From Cloeon dipterum (lineage: Eukaryota > Arthropoda > Insecta > Ephemeroptera > Baetidae): DNA of 64,000 nt. The number at the start of each line of letters is the position of its first letter. The stretch's first letter is position 1. Below the pieces are notes generated by a model. It ran no database searches. It was not told the DNA's origin and worked only from the letters and a program-made list of their open reading frames with translations. Made by a program: the position numbers and the translations under genes. The stretch lies in assembly GCF_949628265.1 (NCBI RefSeq), contig NC_088788.1:19344001-19408000 (forward strand), in the 5' to 3' direction. Below, one piece after another: positions 14,241-26,086 of the stretch.

Positions 14241-15756
14241 GCGTATAATACCCCCTATCTCCACAGCACTCAGAAAGTCAAAAGGTGCTGTTTAGTCGGA
14301 AATTTAGCTATTTGCACTGTGAAATTTCCTATAATATATATTTTCAATTTTTATTTTACTTCAGAGTTCTCATCGCTTGATTCTTAAAAATTACTAAACA
14401 TTTAAGTATTGAAGCAAATTTAAAAAATCGAATTAAATTAAGTTCATTATACGCAAAACAAAAATAAGTTTTTTAAGTGGAAAAAGCGCGTGGTGTTTTC
14501 AATTATATTTAGTTTTCTCTCTTAAATTTAATCTCTCATTTTAATTCTTGTTTAAAGCTTCAAAAATGTTCTATATGGCATATTCTCAGTAAATTTCAAT
14601 CCATCTATATTGTGGAGTTGGTTGATGAAAGCACAAAATAAGATTTATATATTGTATTAATAACACCTGCAATGCAGGACTACTACGACAAAAGTATTCT
14701 CGCTGCTATATTCTATAAATCTCTTTGTTTTCAACAATTTTTTGTATTTGAAATTTTAGATATTTTTTAAATAAGGTGGGAATAAATGCATCGGCACCCA
14801 TATTGAAATCCCAGATATTATTTTGATTTTTTATACTTTCAATTTGTACGTTTTTTATTCCAATTTCCTGCCCTGATGTTTTCACATAATTTGGTCGCTT
14901 TTTCATATTTTATTCACACGCGATTTGCGCGCCTGGTCGTTCGTTGGTCACTCTCTGATTGATGGAAGCGCGTGCGGCTAATGAGCCTTGCATTTTTGCC
15001 CTCCTGCACACACTCGCGTCTCTCTTTCTCTCTCTCTTCTATTTGTGCATAGGAAAAAGAGGCGATTTGTTAGAAAGTCACTCCGTTTCCCGCAGCGACA
15101 AAAAGTAGGGGCCGAAAGTGATGGCCTCGTCCGTTGTCATTATTCGCCTTGTGATCCTACATGTAAAAATGAAATATGACGGGAGATTGAGGAAAAACAA
15201 CCACAAAAATCACCACTAAATATTTTGCGATTCAAAATAAAGTGGCACGAAAGCAGTTTCTGTGTCTCAATAAAACTATATCTGTCCATTTACAGAAGAT
15301 AATTTTTAATTGAAGCTAGATAAACGTTAATTGTTTGGTCAATTTTAATAATTGAAAAGTATAAAATGGGGTTTGGTTTTGGTGAACGTGATCCAAATCA
15401 GTGCAATTTTCATCGTTTATTTTATAGATCCAAAAATAATAATGAATCCAGTTAATCTTTTTTATGACTTGAATCTGATCGATCTCTTTTCAGCCAAATT
15501 AACAATTCACTCGAGTTTTTGCAACTCACTGTGCAATAAAAGCAGAAAGTGGCTTTCGTATTTTTATTAAACTTTGCAACGTGCGTAATCCTTATTAATG
15601 ATTGCGGCTTAAAAATCGTCAACGCGGCCTGAGCCGGGCAGGGCGGCTTTGATTTATTTGCACAGTGAATCAGCATGCAGCCATTCTCTAAATAGTCAAT
15701 TAGCCTGCTCGCTTCGCGAAACGCGCTTCATTTGTGTTCGCATCACACACACACAC

Positions 15757-15795
<39 letters not shown>

Positions 15796-17410
15796 GACAT
15801 TACACGCAGATGCTATTGTTTCTCCTCAGGCCGCCGCGACTTGAAAGTTTGTTTATTTAGCTGCGATTCATTAATAACGCTCATCTGCATTGGAACAGAC
15901 GCAGCGCGACACTCTCAGCTCTCCTGCCGCTGTCAACCCTAATTAAGGCTGCTTTCCTTTGATTGCAAAGTGCTGCGGGCTGTGAAAAAAAATGCAAATT
16001 TCCTCCTATACGCTCTTTCAAATGGGCAATAATCTATGCACATCAATTAAATGAACCTATAGCTACTCATTTTTCTAAACTTTTATGTATTTAGGCATAT
16101 TAGAAATAAATTAAACCAGGCTTCATCGTCGTTGCAAAACTGTCGTTTTTATTCCTCAATTATAGTTTCGACATCATCCAGTCCGTCCTATTCATGAGGC
16201 AGTTTTTATATAGGCAATTAAAGTTCTTTTTTTAATATTTTCTGTTTGATTCTCTCTAATAGTTTAACTGTTTTTCATTTATTAGAAATTATTTTTATAT
16301 AAAATAGAATTTTCATGTCAGTGGTCGATGTATAAGTGGAACCTTAAGAAAATATAACCAAATTAACTATGAATGCAAGGCACTTCTTACAAATTCTTAC
16401 TAAAATTTATTAATTTTTCTCACTAATGCTTGATTTAGAACATTTTAGTGTTGCAAGTTGCTCTAAAGCGTATAGAAATGACAAAAAGCAAAGGCTAGAT
16501 AGGTTTCAAGTCCACTGACGGTGCAATATTCCACTTGAAGTGTCACCGGACGCACTGCTTCAAAGTGGGAAATTCCCTGTGCTCTGCGCACCGGTGAAAA
16601 TCCAATTTCGCACGGTGACTAATTAGATTATGAAATGACCTCTGGCTCTGCTGCATTAATTGCTCTGTCTCGCAGAAGCGCATTTTTAATTAATCCCCTT
16701 CGTCGGCGCGTCAAACGACTTAACTCACGCGCTTTATGCGTGTCCCTGAATCAAGGAATGCCGAGAGTATTAATTAATTAACGAGTGCGCGCATCTCTCG
16801 TTCCCTGCCCTCTCGTGCGCCAATTAAAAACGGCGGCGAAAAATAATTTAAGAAAGAGGGCGGTCGCGGCAAAGGACAAGCCAACGCAGGGAGAGAGAGC
16901 TTATCAAGTAGCCAGAGGGTAATAATAATTGCCGCGCCGAGCTTGGCCCTTGCTCTCCAAATTTACGCTCTCGCTTTTTGGCCGAGTACCAGTAACTCAG
17001 AATTAAGATAGTGCGCACGCATTGCAGCTGAAACTACGCTGTTTTATGGCCGATTCACACACGAGATAATGAAAATTGTTCCACGCCATATGCAAATTGC
17101 TGAAGATATTATATCTGCAATTTTCCAGTTTCGCTAGCAAATATTTAATCAAATATTCACATTAATCACTTTATTGTGTGGAGTAGGAAGTCTTACGAAG
17201 GTCCTGTCCAGATTGTATAATATTTCTTATTATTTACAGTTTTTGAGCTCACAATCATAAATCAATTATAGAACTATATTTTGTTCACTTTTTTCTAACG
17301 ATTTTTAAAATAGATGTTCAATTAAAAATTTTATGAGTTATTAACTACTGTTCAAAAAAAAAATAATAATAATAGAGTTATTTCAATAATTTGACATACC
17401 ATATTGATAA
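14241..17410. other. non-coding region; CA microsatellite and homeodomain-type sites
   Basis: No coding gene seen. It holds a CA microsatellite (listed separately) and, at about 16500-17060, a moderately GC-rich segment with several TAATTA/ATTAATTAA cores among CG-containing sequence, as expected of a cis-regulatory element. The regulatory reading is inference. Confidence 0.45.
15743..15794. repeat. (CA)n microsatellite
   Basis: About 52 bp of CA dinucleotides interrupted once by a CG step near 15761. The His-Thr frame through it is an artefact of the repeat. Confidence 0.96.
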
Positions 17411-18239
17411 AAATGTCGGTTAGGGTTGGTTTACCTTGATGTAAGCTCTCGATCAATATAAATGAATGATTTGTGGTAGTCAGGGTGCATGAGGGGATAG
17501 AGACTTTTGTTAGAGAGCTAGCAGTCGAGGAGAGACTGAGCAAAAGAACATATTTGAAGGAGCGGCGCAAGCAGTTGAACCTTCTCGTCTGCGGGTACGT
17601 GGAGCCGTGACAGAAACGCGTCTTTTGGTAGTGCAATTATTCGTCTTTTATTCGATTCTCATGGTTAGATGTAGTAAAGTTAAGACTGTGAAATCACATA
17701 AAAAATAAAAAAATCACAAATACAATAAAATGATTATAACAAAAAAAACATAACATTCGAATATTAACAATTATGACACTTACCCCCTAGTGCGGGTCTA
17801 ATAAGACATAGTTTTTATGGAATTTTCTCGCACCAAATTTCATCCTAGCCGGAGAGAGTTCATTTGCTGCGACTGCTTTGGTGCGAGTCTGATAGTGCAG
17901 TGGGGGAGAAGGTGCAGTAAGGGTGCACTGCTAGTCGCACACCTTAATACTGCCACCTGGCGATAACAGGTTAAATGCAAAACTAGTTATTAGGAAAGTA
18001 GTGGCGAGGAGGCGCCACACATCGCCCTCTCGCAGCCCTGAGCAGCCGACATGTGTAGCACACCGGCGGCACCCAAAAGTAAGGTAAACTCACTCTGTTT
18101 CCCTGCTCGTACCCCCCTTGCCCAAAATGAATCATACCAAAGAGCAAGATAGAAACTATATTTTTTGAGTCCAATAGCCGAACGAGGTAAGTGCACGGGG
18201 GAGACCTGTACCTAGGGCCCCGGCGTCCGAGGCGGCCCC
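17411..18239 (+). mobile_element. dispersed repeat family A, copy 1, interrupted by an insertion
   Basis: This stretch matches 21103-21507 in the same orientation in two blocks. The left block (about 17411-17592) shares the GGTTTACC motif, the GATCAATAT motif and GCAAGCAGT. The right block (about 18021-18239) shares CTCGCAGCCCTGAGCAGCC, TGTTTCCCTGCTCG, CATACCAAAGAG and the GGCGGCCCC end. About 430 bp between the blocks has no counterpart in copy 2 and is probably a later insertion. No transposase or reverse transcriptase frame is present, so the element is non-autonomous or a decayed fragment of unknown class. Confidence 0.7.
17593..18020 (-). mobile_element. insertion inside repeat A copy 1, possible solo LTR
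   Basis: This segment separates two blocks that are contiguous in repeat A copy 2. Read on the minus strand it contains TGTTATCGCCAGGTGGCA (from 17968), followed downstream by an AT-rich tract and an AATAAA signal near 17650. A TGTT start followed by a GGTGGC-type motif, with an internal polyadenylation signal, is common in LTRs of insect retrotransposons. I could not identify a clean target-site duplication, so the class and exact ends are uncertain. Confidence 0.35.
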
Positions 18240-21102
18240 AGATGCACTCGCCTCTCCCGCGGAGCCACCGCGTTACCCTGACAGTGTCCTTCAATGCTAC
18301 GCTTGATGACAATAATTTTTCTTGCACAAATAGTGTTCTTGACAGCTTCTTGAAATCCCAAATTGCTAAATTTCTATTTAGAGCTGAGCAGCTTTGATTA
18401 TTTAATTTTCCTAAAATTTTAGATTGAAATAAGCGAATTCGAATATATTATGTATAGTTGAATAATAATACAAATACGAGTCAATGAGTTTCCCCTTTAT
18501 TATGTTATCGTCTTCTCTGTACCATTCCAAGTTCCTAATTTTAAATTTCAAAGCCTGCAAAATGGCCAATATTAAAAAAAAATAACGATTTCGACTTAAT
18601 GAGTTTCGCCATTTCACATATTGTGTACCACCATGGCTGAAATCTTGATTTTGATTGGCATGAATGAGCGACTTTTTCATTTTCGCAATAAAAAGGAGCT
18701 GATGCCGAAATAAACGTTTTACAGGCGTCATTCAAAATGACTTTTTGTGCCCCTCTGTCCTCGGCCACGTGATTCGCCACTTCCCTACTCGCAAGTCAGA
18801 TCTTAAGGGTTGTTTTATAATAGGCAATAAGTGCCTTTTTAACGAGTTAATTCAACGCGCGTCGAACGCCGCCGCGCGACGCAATCATTTCGTTTTAAAA
18901 AGACCTTCTTTGTTTCTTTTTACTCGCTTCTTGCCCGCGCTCGCTCAGAAAGAATTTAATAAAAAGCAGCGCCGCTTTACGAGCCCCGGTTGCATAATCC
19001 GCAGGCGCACGGAGGAATCCTTCACCGCGACGACGAGTGCCGGGGCCGGGCCGACGAATTCGGCCGTAAAGAAGAAGGAGAGAAGGTAATTAAGCAGCAT
19101 CTTCGCCGAATGGTGACATAAAAAGTTGCACGCGTCGTTTTACTGCACTCGCTCGTCGTTTTATCGTCCGCATGCGTGTAAAGGGACGACTCGTTAATTA
19201 TGCATGCCGCTCGCCATAAATTACGAAATGCAGCGTGACGGCTGGCTGATTTGTCGCCTTTCAGGTGGACCACTCTCTCTGCAGCCAAATTTATTGCTCC
19301 TTTTCGCCACTTGGGCCTCAATCGTCCAGCCCGGCAAATTTATGGCCAGGAAATTATTTGCCGCCGCCGCGCCACTGTCGCGTGTAGCACAGAACTAAAT
19401 GGATTTGTGTACGTTTAAATTCAGATTTATTGCCGCCACCGGACATCGAATTCTCTCACTTCGAAGCCTATATATGCTACTTCATAATAGTGTGTTTCGC
19501 ACGGACGTTTGTGTAAATTATCGCAGGGCTGAAGATACACAAGCCATCAAATACGACTGGTCGGTTAATTGAAACTGCGGAATCCAAAAGGCATCTAGTT
19601 TGTCGACAGCTGATAGATAGTTTATTGATGATATTGAAAGCTTAATAAAAAAGCGTATGGAATGTTAGGAATGTTTTTTCATAGAAAAGGACAGCTCTTG
19701 TGGTCTCAATATTGACGGATTTGAAGCCATTTGAGACCATTTTTCCCAATTTGAAGCATATTATTTTCTTAACTATAAAATCAAACCATCACGGGTCAGA
19801 CTCAAAGAAACTACATTATGTGCATAACGTAAGGTACGAAATTAAGAAAATAGAAATGACAATCCAAAGATATGGTTTTTTTTCAAGAACCAAGATTCAA
19901 GAGCTAATTTTAAGTACTGTATTTAAAAAGCCTTGCGGAAAAATTAGATGTGATTAGAAAGCTTTGTGGTTGATTTAAACGGTTTTAAGTGGTAATCAAA
20001 CGCCTCTAAATTGCGTGATTTATGCAGATTTTGTGCCTCTAAATTAAACAGGCGCGCAAAAAATGGTCAATCACCTCCCCAATCCTATTTTCCTTAGGGT
20101 TTAGTCACGATAGAACTCAGTAAAATCTTATGTCAAAAAGGAAGTAAATGACTATTTCTGAGCTAATTTGATTTAATGCATGCATTTATTGCAGATCCAA
20201 ATCATCCTTCACAAACTCTCAATTTAAAAGTATAAATCAAATCCAGATGACACTCACATGAAAATTATTAATTTGTCCGACAGTGCGGGATAGAAAGTCA
20301 AATACAACAAATCGACTTAATTGCTGTGCAGCGCAGCGGACGCGATAAATTAATTTTCAAACGCAATCGGAAGTCGGAGGGTCAGAGGTGACGGCGGCAA
20401 AGTACATTTTAAAAGCAGCATCATTACTCGTCCAACGAGAGTCATTACAGCGCAGCAGAAAAAAGCTGGCTGATTCAAAAATAATCGTCGGTGGGCCGCT
20501 GGCTTTTAATACAAACATCGTGTGTATCTATTTGCCGCACGCGAGATTCATTACACAAATTCATTTCGAGCCCCTCTCGCAAATAATAACTCAGCATACG
20601 CACCGAGAGCTTTGGTGTAATGACAAAAACATAACCATAAATCACCGGCGCTGATGATTTAGTGCTGCTTTTACTCTCTCGCCAGCCTCCTTCCCCCTGT
20701 CCTCGTTCATAGGTATTCAGATGCTTTTATTGCCGGCCACAAGTTGATTAGATATTGTTTCCTATTCCGATTATGATGATTATTCCGCACTTTATGGGTC
20801 GTTAACAGTTGCTGGCCGTAAAACTGGCCGAGACTTGTTTCTTATTCTGTTTGTCCCACGAGGATTCTGTCGACCACGCCGGTCAGTGGCGCGTTTAGTC
20901 GATCCAAAATTCTCAAATCTTCAATGCTAACAGTTTTCAAATAATTGAAATTTTAGGTTTCACCCTAATAAAAATCCCTCAATTTCTTTTGAGGAGATTT
21001 TGCCAAGCATGGTTTGATAAAAATTAATTGCTTAATGGAATTGATGAGTTTTCATAATTTATTTATTACAATCTGCAAACCGAAACGAATTAAAATATAC
21101 AT
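18240..21102. other. non-coding region, nothing recognised
   Basis: Mixed AT-rich and GC-richer DNA with short chance frames only. The GC-richer patch at about 18840-19400 has many CG steps and may be regulatory; no gene or repeat was recognised. Confidence 0.45.
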
Positions 21103-21507
21103 ATGTCAAGGTAGGTTTACCCTGACGGAAGCTACCGATGTACCGATCAATATTACTGGTAACCTGATAACTGAATGTATCGAAGTGGTGGGGCTCAGGG
21201 TGCAAGAGGGAGAGGAGAGTTAACAGTAGAGGAGAGTTAACAGTAGAGGAGAGACTGCGGGCGAGTGAAAATATTCGAAGACTGACCAGCGGTGCAAGCA
21301 GTCGAGCCCTCGTCTCTCTCCCCTCTCGCAGCCCTGAGCAGCCGACATGAAGCAGAAAAGGTAAAATCACTTGTTTCCCTGCTCGCATCCCATGCCCAAC
21401 ATGAGGCATACCAAAGAGACAAACAGTAACAATAATTTTGGAGTCCCATAGCGTGGGAGATGCGCCCCCCCCCCCCTCCCGTTTCTATGCGGCGGGCCGG
21501 CGGCCCC
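21103..21507 (+). mobile_element. dispersed repeat family A, copy 2, uninterrupted
   Basis: A contiguous version of the family seen at 17411-18239. Within it a 17-bp unit, GAGGAGAGTTAACAGTA, occurs twice in tandem (about 21210-21247), and a run of about 13 C residues lies at about 21464-21476. It is followed by a short TA microsatellite. No intact coding frame. A third fragment of about 32 bp lies at 45412-45443. Confidence 0.7.
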
Positions 21508-21558
21508 ACAAGCTCACATGATGTATCTCAAGCGCGGTGCGCACCGCGTGTTCGTGTG

Positions 21559-21581
21559 ATATATATATATATATATATATA
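21559..21581. repeat. (TA)n microsatellite
   Basis: Short run of TA dinucleotides just beyond repeat A copy 2. Confidence 0.9.
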
Positions 21582-22883
21582 GGAAGGCCATAATATAATG
21601 AAACGATGTTATGCTTTATTTTTAACCTTTGAATGGTTCGTTTCTTCCAACTAGACTCAAAATAGACAACAAATATCAGAAGTCATTGTAATAAACACAT
21701 TATAATTAACAGATCATGTTTATATCTGATTTAAAAAATTAATTTTAACAATTTATTACAACCGTGCGAATCAATGGATCAAAATTTTTCTACGCTGATG
21801 ATACAAATCCGCCCCTGGATGCAGGTGGATGCTCGGACCGCGGTAATGGTCATGTTTTAATCTACATTTGCGGCGTCGGACGTAAAACGCGGCCAAGATA
21901 TAACGACGCCGTAAAATATGGACTCCGCACTCTCTTGATTAAAACATTATGTCGCGGGTGAGCAGCACACACGAAGAAAGAGGGCGTAAAATAATCATAA
22001 ATAAAAATAACAGCGGCGCTGATGAATTGAGAGGCAATAATGGGGATTTGCGGAGAACAAGGCCGGACACGCGGGGGTGAGAAGAAGGAATTACGCGGCC
22101 GAGTCGGCGATCGTATCGTAAAACCGGGGAGTTGCATGTTTTATTGAAAAGGGCATCTGATATTTTGACGAAGTGACAGCAGGGGAACACTTCATCTTGC
22201 TTCGTCCGCACCCCGCCGACGCAGTGTTTCTTAAACCATATAAATGTGACAAAAAGAGCATAGTTTTTGGGGAAACTGCGGAAATTTGAGGTCAAACGAA
22301 AATTGGAACAGAGGAGAATTAAAATTAATAGAGCTCCTTAACACATAAGGGGGAATTAGGTTGTGCAACATATTACCAAAAATTAAGAAACACCGATTTT
22401 TTTCTGATAAAAAATGGCCATGGGGAGAGAAGCTAAATAACTGCAAACTCTGATCTGTGTTCTTATTTTGGTGTTGCACGCAAAAATGTTCTATTCGATC
22501 AAACTTTGTCTACATTTTTTTCGGCGCTGCTGACAATTTAGCTATTTTTATGTGCTTTGTCAGAAAAAATTAGGAGGCTTTTGGATCTTTCCCTATTCAA
22601 ATTCCCCTGTTATCGATATTTTACATGCTCTATACTGTGACAAGAGTAACTAATGCGGCAATACATTGAGAGATAGGAAAATATGACAAAATATTATGCA
22701 ATTAGTATACAAATAATACTTTAAATTTTTTTAATCTCAAGAGATTCTATCATGGTTATTCTTAATTGTTCAAAAAATTCAATTTTAATTTTTCAACAAG
22801 TTTAACAAAGCTTTCATTAATTTTTTGGGCAAATGCCTTGGTGTTGCATTTGGCAACTATTTCAACGTGTAATCCCACGCCAT
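21582..22883. other. non-coding region, nothing recognised
   Basis: AT-rich sequence with a GC-richer patch at about 21780-22220. No gene, splice-supported frame or repeat recognised. Confidence 0.45.
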
Positions 22884-23073
22884 GAGCAGGGCTGGGTATC
22901 TCCCGGGGAGTTTCCAAAACTTGCAGTGCAGGAGTTTTTCGCGGTATATATTTACCAGTTTTGTGCGGTTTTTTGCACCTCATGGTTTTATAATGAACAA
23001 ATGCCCTATGGATAGGGAACGGGATTTTGGTTTTTGTTGCTCTTGTGGGTTTTTGAGTTTTAAACATTTTAAA
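22884..23073 (+). mobile_element. dispersed repeat family B, copy 1
   Basis: About 190 bp matching the reverse complement of 34851-35020. The most conserved core is ACCAGTTTTGTGCGGTTTTT continuing to GCACCTCATGG; shared ends include CAGGGCTGGG and TAAACATTTTAAA. No coding capacity seen. The element is probably non-autonomous; its class is unknown. Confidence 0.65.
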
Positions 23074-25951
23074 TTTAATTTTTCATGAGCAGCAAAAATG
23101 CGGGAGAAACTAGCTGCAAAAAACGGATACGGAAAAAAGCGCTTAATACCCATGACCAGACCTGCCCATTAGTTAATAAATTCATTCAATTTTATTCTAT
23201 AAATAATTATTTTGCAACAAATAATAATGAAGTAAAACTAATCTAAAAAGAAAGAGAAAGAATAGAGAAATTTAATGGGGAAAATAATATAATAAAGCCA
23301 CATTAATTTTAATATATTATAACCCTTCATTGCGGCCATGTGAAAAGAGTTTTACTGTAATGCCAAAGAAAATTTACGGTATGGAGGAAAACTATGTTTA
23401 ACCAATATAATACCTTCGAACGCTTCAAGCCGATTAAACCGTGCGATGATGACAGTAATTGCAATGTACGATCTCCAAAATGGAGCCAAATGAAAAAAAT
23501 AATATATGATTCATTAAAAGAAACAGCAGATACGGTGGAGGCTGAAAGAAGTGGAGGCCCCTATAGCGTCTGTCATTCATTCCGCTCTAACGAGAATCTC
23601 AAAAGCGAGGCGAAAAATCTAATAAGTGCGCGCGGTTAACCCTTTCCTTGCGCTTTTTCATCTTTGGCGTGCCACCCACGGCGAAAAGGCGCCGCGTTTT
23701 ACGACGCGCTGCAATTCTCCGGGCAAACGGAATTATGCAAATTTAATTTGGCGCCCTCACTCACTCAAACACCCGGGTTTTTTTGTTCTCTCGACTGTTG
23801 TGACTGACAATCTCATGATTGCCGACCGCAGCCGCACGCACAGAGGAGCGATGCATGTTTGTCGCGAAAGGGGTGAACGGAGGAAGACAAGTGCGAGCAG
23901 ACCACTTTACCGTGCCACATTAGACTAGTAATTTGTCGAGGGAAAGGGTTGCGAGGGCGTTTTCGCGTCGCCTCTTTCATATGGAAATCACGAATTACGT
24001 GTTTGTGCGTGCACAAAAGCAACTGCAGCTCACCGCATTTTTAACCAGAAGTTTCCTCCGATTTGCATGTTGAATGGAATAGAGAATAAATAGCATGAAA
24101 AAGGTAAATAGAATAAAGTTGGAATGTGTTGCTTGGGATAATGTTAAAGGTTATTTGACACAGTCGACGAGGGTCATATTATAAAAATTATAAAAATGTA
24201 TATTTTCATTTTATTTTTATTTTGATAGATGATCAATTCAAATTAAGTTTGTGGTAAGTAAATTGTAATGATTAAAAATTAATAGTGTATCGATAAAAAC
24301 TAAATATTCACCAAGTTATCTTTCTGAGTGAGCAATAGTAGTCTCTGGTCTCTTGACATTGTAAAATAGGACTCACGCCTTCTCATTAAAATAACTGACA
24401 TTAGATATCTTAAACAGTAGTAAGTTGCTCCCTTCATTTGCATTCGTATCCTAATGAAACTAAATATTTAAAATGAATGTCTGCTGAATATTTAATTATC
24501 CCACAAACAAAAACGGTAGTTTCCTCCCTTTTCACTCTAATTATTCTCCGATTTACGGAATTTCTTTTTTCTCTCCTCATTTTGGAGCGTAGCGTATGGC
24601 CAGTCAGAGAAGTGCATTAGCACAAATTAAAAAAGCAGCCCCCGTAGCAATGGAATCGATGCATTTTTAGTCAACGTCTCTTTTGCCGTCCTTCTTTGTC
24701 ACAGTCTCAGCAGCTAATTGAATTATCACGAAGAGACGCACCGCACTACTCTCGTTCGGTGATAAATTGAAGATCGTTGGCCGTCCCTCGCACCCCGCGC
24801 CTGCCCCTCCCAGGACCATTCTTTTAAGTCAAAAACGCCACGACGGGGGACGCACGCAGACATCAGCCACATGGACTGAATATTTATTCGCAAATCCACC
24901 TTTAATTGGTTCTCATTTGATGCAAATGAACGCCGCGGTTGCGCTCATTTGAATTCATAAAATTCGGCGGAGAGATAAAATTGAATTAGGCAATTTAATT
25001 AAAAGTCATGAATTAATCAGCGTGGTGAAAGAATGGACTTTTATCTTCTCTTTTATTTGGATTTTATTAACCGTGTTTGAATGCGGCTTTACATTCAATT
25101 TGAAAATTTAAATGTTTTGGACTTAAAAAAGCAACAAAGTGACTATTTTTTACCATCAGTAAAATCTGAAAAATTAATAAGACGTCATTTGTTTACATTT
25201 TAATCACCTTTCAGCCTGTCTTAAGCAGCTTCTCGAATTATAAAGAAAAATGCCGAAAAGAACAAATGGGGAGCTCGAGGCCATTCCTCAACCAATTAAA
25301 AAAGCTGCACTTAAGGGGTTGGATGGTAATTCGGCACTAATCTTTCACCTCGTGCGCCAAGCCGCTAATTATCCATGCGAACTGGCAGCCGCGGGAGCTC
25401 TCTTCCGAGCTGTGTTTAAGTTACAAAGTCGCGAGTCGGAAATCCCCGGAGAAAACGCGAAAGGGTTGATTAATAATTTTAATTATCAGCCGCGCACGGC
25501 TCGACACGCATGAACGGAGTTCAAAAGTTGTCGGAGCTCGCCGCATCATTTGCATGTGTCAGCAGGTGCATTTCATCAGCCACGCGATTCATCTCGCCCC
25601 CCGCAAACGTATGGATGGATGGCGGCCCCCGCCAAACACTAATCCGCTTCCAGTGCACAATGCAATCAGCGACCGAGGCAACCAGGCTCGGCCCAGACAG
25701 ATTATTTGAGCCAATTTGAACGCATTATTTGCTTTCCGCTTTAATTTTAAAATAATGAAGCGTTCCGTTTCAATTGTAAGCCGCTGCTGCGTTAGGGTTC
25801 AGTGAAAAATGTTGGTGTGTGTTTGAAATTGTAAATAATTGAGTACAAATCGGTTGACACCGTCCCTATTTTGTATGACTTATCATGTATAAGCTTAATT
25901 ATGAGGCCTGCAAAAAATCTGTGGAAGTAATGAATAACCAACTGGAAATAA
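23074..25951. other. non-coding region, nothing certain
   Basis: No splice-supported gene. The 81-codon frame at 23394-23639 and the 87-codon frame at 25250-25513 on the plus strand are the most protein-like, but each lacks homology that I recognise and supporting splice sites. GC-richer CG-containing DNA at 23600-24050 and 25340-25740 could be regulatory. Confidence 0.4.
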
Positions 25952-26086
25952 TTTGATTCCGCCCGAACCGAGCTCGGCCAAAACGTGTTCGACTACCGTG
26001 TGGTGAGACTGTGGAATGATATGCCATCCTCGCTTAAGGACTGTTCTGCAGCACAATTTCCCGCGATGTGCAAGACATACGTGTGA
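25952..26086 (+). pseudogene. C-terminal end of a non-LTR retrotransposon ORF2 (fragment)
   Basis: The frame from 25952 to the TGA at 26084-26086 encodes about 44 residues containing FDYRVVRLWNDMPSSLK. This is the signature of the C-terminus of jockey/CR1-type reverse transcriptase ORFs (Y-R-V-V-x-x-W-N-x-(L/M)-P). A stop codon lies just before it in frame and nothing else of the polymerase remains, so this is a 5'-truncated, dead copy. The following 150 bp may be its 3' untranslated tail. The original element cannot be assigned to a clade from this much. Confidence 0.7.

Noticed and set aside
15649..15942. 97-codon plus-strand frame with a His-Thr run
   Set aside because: The run is the CA microsatellite and the flanks have no protein-like character.
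25250..25513. 87-codon plus-strand frame with an AAAAATGCC start
   Set aside because: Start context is fair, but composition, lack of homology that I recognise and lack of a nearby polyadenylation signal do not support a gene.
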